In this document: one piece after another, positions 60,285-64,000 of the stretch
Numbering within the stretch: position 1 is the stretch's first letter
Layout of the letters: every line of letters begins with the position of its first letter
Assembly: GCA_037045045.1 (NCBI GenBank)
Contig: JBAOHL010000005.1
Coordinates: 434,001 to 498,000 of the forward strand
DNA: 64,000 nt
Direction of reading: 5' to 3'
Origin: Phosphoribacter sp037045045
GTDB lineage: Bacteria; Actinomycetota; Actinomycetes; Actinomycetales; Dermatophilaceae
The notes under the pieces: generated by a model
The model's input: the letters and a program-made list of their open reading frames with translations, nothing else
Database searches by the model: none
What the model was told of the DNA's origin: nothing
Translations under genes and position numbers: made by a program

Positions 60285-61055
60285 GTGGCACGGTCGCCGT
60301 CCGGGGAGTCGCTGTTGACGCGCGCCGTGCGCATCCTCGACCTGTTCGTCGCGGAACGCCCGGCGCTCACCGTCGCCGAGATCGCCCGACAGTCCCGCCT
60401 GCCCGCGTCCACCGCCCAGCGCCTCGTCGCCGAGTTGCTCGACCTGGGCCTGCTCGAACGCGACGCCGACGGCCGGGTCCGGATGGGGATGCGGCTGTGG
60501 GAGATGAGCGTGCGCTCCTCGCGGGCCCTCGGGCTGCGCGAGGCCTCGATGCCCTACCTGCAGGACATCCACCGGGCCCTGCGCGTCGACGTTCAGGTCG
60601 CCGTGCTCGACGGTTCCGAGGTGCTCTACCTCGAGAAGCTCGGCATCAACCCCCGGATCAACATCACGCGGATTGCCGGGCGGCTGCCCGCCCACGCGAC
60701 CTCGGCAGGGCTGGTCCTGCTCGCGTTCGCCCCACGCGAGGTCACCGATCGGGTCCTCGCCGGACCCCTGCCTCGGATGGCCTCGGGCACGCTCACCGAC
60801 CCGGTCGCGATTCGCCGGCTGCTCGCGCACGCGCGGCATACCGGGTTCGTCGTGTCGAAGGCGATGTTGCGCGACAACGCGACCGGGATCGCCGTGCCGA
60901 TCCGACGCTCGTCGGCCGAGGTCGTGGCGTCGTTGTCGGCGGTCGTCCCCGTCGAGGACCACCCACGCCGCTACCTGCCCGCGCTGCTCGCCGCCGCGCA
61001 GGGGATCCAGCGCGGCATGGGCGTCCCGGGCGCCGCGCGTGCCGCCGAAGCCTGA
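60285..61055 (+). CDS. IclR family transcriptional regulator
   Basis: 256 residues. N-terminal winged helix-turn-helix (ILDLFVAERPALTVAEIARQSRLPASTAQRLVAELLDLGLLERDADGRVRMG) and IclR effector domain with GRLPAHATSAGLVLLAFAP and GIAVPIR. GTG 60285 was chosen over GTG 60276 because AGGAGG (60271-60276) then has an eight-base spacing. Its neighbours are a flavin monooxygenase convergent 15 bases away and cstA upstream; the target is not shown. Confidence 0.9.
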   Translation: MARSPSGESLLTRAVRILDLFVAERPALTVAEIARQSRLPASTAQRLVAELLDLGLLERDADGRVRMGMRLWEMSVRSSRALGLREASMPYLQDIHRALRVDVQVAVLDGSEVLYLEKLGINPRINITRIAGRLPAHATSAGLVLLAFAPREVTDRVLAGPLPRMASGTLTDPVAIRRLLAHARHTGFVVSKAMLRDNATGIAVPIRRSSAEVVASLSAVVPVEDHPRRYLPALLAAAQGIQRGMGVPGAARAAEA

Positions 61056-61070
61056 CGCCCGCACACTGGC

Positions 61071-62960
61071 TCAGCGACCGGCCGCGCGTGCGGCCAGCGC
61101 GAGGGCGTGCCCGAACGCCTCGGGGTCGACCTGGTCGCCGAGGACGAAAGTCAGCCGGGTGAGCAGGCCTTCGCGATCGTCCGGTCCGGCCGCCTCGATG
61201 GCGTCCGAGAGGCTCAACCACACCGCCTCGCGCCGGGCCACGTCCGGGGCGACCGCGTCGACCGGCGCCTCGCTGGAGGCCGATCCCACCGAAGCGCCGC
61301 AGACCACCGCCCCGGGCACGTCGCCGAGGGTACCGGCCCGACCGCGGGCGAGCAGCAGCCCGTCGGGCCGCACGACGAACGCCTCGCCGACCTCGGCCCC
61401 CCACTGCGCCCGGATCGAGCCGTCTTCGTCGGGGATGGCCGTCGCCGACGACCCGGCCGGGGCGCTGCCCCCGACGACGAGGACCGCGACCGGCTCGCAG
61501 GGCAGGGCCGCGCGCATCGCCTCGGCGAGGTGCTCGGCCGCGCGCAGCTCGGCGGGGTCGGGTCCGGCGACGTAGACGCCGAACCCGATCCCGCGGACCT
61601 CGTCGAGCGAGCTGGATTCTCCCGAGGCCAGGCGCACCCGGCGGTCCGGCACCGGGTCGCCGGGCTGCACGCCCGTGGTGGGCGCGCCGGCCAGGCGGGT
61701 CAACGGCGACCGGCGGGCGTGCGTCGCGCTGGACTGCCGCGGGTTGATGAGGTGGCTGAACTGCGGCGCCACGGTCGACAGGGCGAGCACGGCGTCGCGG
61801 GTGGTCCGGTGCCCGTGGTCGCCCGGGGTCATGATGAGGGTGGACTTGCCGGCGTTGGCGACGTTCTGGGTCCACGCGTCGCGCCGCTCGGCGGCATACG
61901 TCTGCAGCAAGGCCGGACCGGCCGCCCCGGTAACCACCCCGGCGAGCATCCACGCGAGGGTCTCGGCGTCCTCCATCCCGGAGTTGAGGCCTCGCACGCC
62001 GAAGATCGGCACGAGGTGCGCGGCGTCGCCGGCGAAGAGCACCCGGCCGTGGACGAACGAGTCGAGGGCGAGGGCCCGGGCCATGTAGAACCCCGACCAT
62101 TCCAGGGTCCACGGCTCGTCGCGCTTGAGCCAGGCCAGGTGCGCCCCGATCCGTTCCGTGATCCGCTCCGGCGCCGACTCGGCGTCCGCGTCGTCGCCGG
62201 CGTCGAGCTGGTAGTCGATGCGCCAGATGTCCCCCGGCTGTTGGTGCATGATCACCGTCGAGCCGGGGTTGCTCGGCGGGTCGAACCACACCATCCGTTC
62301 GACCGGCAGGCCGGACTTCCAATGGATGTCGGCGATGACATAGCGGCCCTCGTAGGACGTGCCGGCCAGTCGCAACCCCAACAGGTCGCGCACCGCGCTG
62401 CGCCCGCCGTCGCAGGCCACCGCATACCGGGCTCGCAGTCGACGCGGCCCCGCGGCCGTGGCCACGTCGACGGTGACCTGCTCGCCGGCCTCGACGCACC
62501 CGGTGACCGTCGCTCCCCACACGAGCTCGACGAGCGGCTCGGCCTCGAGGGCCTGGACCATCGCCTCCTCGAACTGCGATTGGCCGATGTTGACCATCGG
62601 CGCGCGCACGTCCTCGGGGCTGGTCGGCATGAGGAAGTGCAGGACCTCGGTGTCGCGGTAGAACGACCGGCCCCCGTGCCAGGCCAACGCTTGGGCCTCG
62701 ATGGGTTCGCCGAAGCCGAGGCGCGCGGCGGCCTCCAGGCTGTGCCGGGAGATGCAGATGGCCCGGCTGCCGTAGCTGACCTGGGTGGCCGCTTCCAGCA
62801 CGGTGCTGGGCACCCCCCGACGGGCCAGGCCGAGGGCCAGGGCCATGCCGACCGGGCCGGCCCCGACGATGACGACGGGCAGCGGTTGGCCGCCCTCCGG
62901 GGTCGACTCCAGCGGGCTGGGAGCGAACTGACGCGGTTGGTGGTAGACGCACGCCGTCAT
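61071..62960 (-). CDS. FAD-dependent aromatic monooxygenase with C-terminal DUF2783-like part
   Basis: 629 residues. PheA/TfdB/MhpA-type flavin hydroxylase: GAGPVGMALALGLARRG (33-49) binds ADP, and VLFAGDAAHLVPIFGVRGLNSGMEDA is the GD motif near residue 306. A C-terminal thioredoxin-like domain follows (about 420-570). The last 55 residues (LSDAIEAAGPDDREGLLTRLTFVLGDQVDPEAFGHAL) resemble DUF2783, a short protein usually encoded separately next to such monooxygenases. Substrate is probably a phenol or hydroxyphenylpropionate-like aromatic. A LysR gene lies upstream in the same direction. ATG 62960. Confidence 0.88.
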   Translation of the reverse strand: MTACVYHQPRQFAPSPLESTPEGGQPLPVVIVGAGPVGMALALGLARRGVPSTVLEAATQVSYGSRAICISRHSLEAAARLGFGEPIEAQALAWHGGRSFYRDTEVLHFLMPTSPEDVRAPMVNIGQSQFEEAMVQALEAEPLVELVWGATVTGCVEAGEQVTVDVATAAGPRRLRARYAVACDGGRSAVRDLLGLRLAGTSYEGRYVIADIHWKSGLPVERMVWFDPPSNPGSTVIMHQQPGDIWRIDYQLDAGDDADAESAPERITERIGAHLAWLKRDEPWTLEWSGFYMARALALDSFVHGRVLFAGDAAHLVPIFGVRGLNSGMEDAETLAWMLAGVVTGAAGPALLQTYAAERRDAWTQNVANAGKSTLIMTPGDHGHRTTRDAVLALSTVAPQFSHLINPRQSSATHARRSPLTRLAGAPTTGVQPGDPVPDRRVRLASGESSSLDEVRGIGFGVYVAGPDPAELRAAEHLAEAMRAALPCEPVAVLVVGGSAPAGSSATAIPDEDGSIRAQWGAEVGEAFVVRPDGLLLARGRAGTLGDVPGAVVCGASVGSASSEAPVDAVAPDVARREAVWLSLSDAIEAAGPDDREGLLTRLTFVLGDQVDPEAFGHALALAARAAGR

Positions 62961-63018
62961 GGGTCACCTCGGGGACGCTGGGATGGGCCGGTATGCCGTT
63001 TCGCCCACGGTAGGGCGC

Positions 63019-63044
63019 AGCACTAGCACAGGAAAAGTGGTGCT
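63019..63044. promoter_or_regulatory. AGCAC/GTGCT dyad between lysR and monooxygenase
   Basis: AGCACTAGCAC at 63019-63029 faces AGTGGTGCT at 63036-63044; the outer AGCAC/GTGCT arms are exact. It lies in the 99-base spacer and could be a LysR binding site or the end of the lysR transcript. Confidence 0.35.
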
Positions 63045-63059
63045 TTCCGCGGATGAACC

Positions 63060-64000
63060 TCAGTTCCCCCGTGGAATGCCCAACCCGCCCCGCTCCGCGG
63101 TCGCGACCGCGTGGGCGACGAACGCCCGGCCCACCCGGCTGAGGAACGATTCGCGCCGCCACAAACACACGACGGCGATCTGCGGCAGCGGCGGGGCCCC
63201 GACGTCGCGGACGACGAGCGCCTTGCCCTCGTACGTCACGCTCGCGCTGGGTCGTTGCAGCAGCAGCGTCCAGCCGAACCCCCGGCCGACGAAGGCCCGG
63301 GCGGTCTCGTAGGTCCGGGCGTGGTGGACCACCCGGGGGGCGAACCCGGCAGCGGCGCAGCACGCGAGGGCGTGGCTGGCGCTGGGCGGCACGTCGAGCA
63401 GGACCATGGGGTCCTCGGCGAGGTCCGCGAGGTCCACCGGCCCCGTGACACCGGCCAGGCGGTGGTCGCCGCCGAGCACGACCCCGGGGCGAAGGCTGGC
63501 CAGCCGCACCGACCGCCAGCCCGGATCGACGTCGATGTCGTAGCCGATCGCCACGTCGACGTCACCGGCGGCCAGCGCCGCGAGCAGCCGGTTCTGGTTG
63601 TCCTCGACGACCTCGACGCGCGCCCTCGGATGGGCGAGGGCGAACGTTTCGAGCAGCGCCGGCAACAGGGTCGGCGACAGGGACGGATAGCAGCCCAGGC
63701 GCAACAACCCGCCGGCGTCCCCCTCGCCGTCGCGGGCGTCGACTTCGAGATCGAGCGCCTGGTGCAGCAGGTTGCGGGCTCGCGGCAGGACCATCTCGCC
63801 CGCTGCCGTGAGGGTGACGCCCTTGGCCTTGCGCCGCCGGACGAGGTCGGTGCGCAGCCCTCGTTCGAGTTCGGTCAGCGCCCCCGACACCGCCGAGGGC
63901 GAGAGCGCGAGCCGGGTCGCGGCGGCGCTGATCGTGCCGCATTCGGCGACCGCGACGAACGCGGCCAGCTGACCGAGGGTGAACCCGGGCGCGCCGAAAG
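63060..64000 (-). CDS. LysR family regulator, N-terminus cut by right edge
   Basis: About 313 visible residues. The helix-turn-helix begins at the edge (FTLGQLAAFVAVAECGTISAAATRLALSPSAVSGALTELERGL), so perhaps only five to ten N-terminal residues are missing. The effector domain follows (GLLRLGCYPSLSPTLLPALLETFALAHPRARVEVVEDNQNRLLAALAAGDVDVAIGY). It is co-directional with and upstream of the flavin monooxygenase gene and is its probable regulator. The start codon lies beyond 64000. Confidence 0.9.
   Translation of the reverse strand, partial: FGAPGFTLGQLAAFVAVAECGTISAAATRLALSPSAVSGALTELERGLRTDLVRRRKAKGVTLTAAGEMVLPRARNLLHQALDLEVDARDGEGDAGGLLRLGCYPSLSPTLLPALLETFALAHPRARVEVVEDNQNRLLAALAAGDVDVAIGYDIDVDPGWRSVRLASLRPGVVLGGDHRLAGVTGPVDLADLAEDPMVLLDVPPSASHALACCAAAGFAPRVVHHARTYETARAFVGRGFGWTLLLQRPSASVTYEGKALVVRDVGAPPLPQIAVVCLWRRESFLSRVGRAFVAHAVATAERGGLGIPRGN

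Noticed and set aside
1733..62998. GTATGCCG as a KOPS- or Chi-type polarity motif
   Set aside because: Counts on the two strands are nearly equal (about 35 and 39), with no skew along the window.
61107..63026. 639-codon open frame antisense to the flavin monooxygenase
   Set aside because: The opposite strand has FAD-binding motifs; this frame has no recognisable domain.

Overview
The window looks like a chromosomal segment of a high-G+C actinobacterium. The gene order around recA, recX, miaB, miaA, dapF, hflX, ftsK, pgsA, cinA, clgR and DUF3046 is the one known from mycobacteria and other Actinobacteria. GTG starts, 4-base GTGA overlaps, a SAM-IV riboswitch and a LexA box of the Actinobacteria/Bacillus type agree with this. 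My guess is Micrococcales, perhaps the Intrasporangiaceae/Dermatophilaceae group; this is inference from gene content only. No rRNA or tRNA gene, prophage, insertion sequence or CRISPR array was seen.

Layout. 1-7959: a secreted-protein fragment, a nucleotidyltransferase/P-loop kinase pair coupled to hflX, a lipoprotein, an RsmC-like methyltransferase, the dapF-miaA-def run and a CbiX-type chelatase. 8112-8751: a tandem array of about 114-base units. 8807-15202: miaB, a tiny Cys protein, recX and recA, with a plus-strand Rieske oxygenase/aminotransferase pair between recX and recA. 15389: LexA box for recA. 15550-19868: SDR/MarR pair, ABC-2 exporter, DUF3046. 19930-31315: lhr-nei2 facing clgR-cinA-pgsA-rimO-ftsK. 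31590-35892: small secreted protein, a STAND-type ATPase with a GNAT-like middle, and a SAM-IV riboswitch controlling a class V PLP enzyme. 36143-41924: a frameshifted dicarboxylate symporter gene, rnj-dapA, then thyA-folA across a structured divergent region. 42064-43480: a DUF559-type nuclease gene flanked by repeat arrays. 43521-47417: paaABCDE (phenylacetyl-CoA epoxidase), a minus-strand run. 47620-64000: ldh, GNAT, lipase, azlCD, dapB, EamA exporter, hisF, gamma-carbonic anhydrase, cstA-ybdD, IclR, a flavin monooxygenase and a LysR regulator cut by the right edge.

How genes work together. hflX, miaA, miaB, rimO, def and rnj are translation and RNA maintenance genes. dapA, dapB and dapF belong to the diaminopimelate/lysine pathway. 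recA, recX, lhr and nei2 are DNA repair genes, with recA apparently SOS-controlled. thyA-folA make and recycle the folate used for dTMP. The paa genes open the aromatic ring of phenylacetate as its CoA ester. cstA-ybdD take up pyruvate or peptides.

Two signals are not explained by the genes. First, the octamer GTATGCCG/CGGCATAC occurs about 74 times by hand count, against about 2 expected from base composition. It is balanced between strands, present in genes and spacers, and sometimes forms inverted pairs in spacers. Second, many spacers carry their own tandem arrays or hairpin elements, several sharing a CAGTTGTCG core or GGCAGGTC/GACCTGCC arms.
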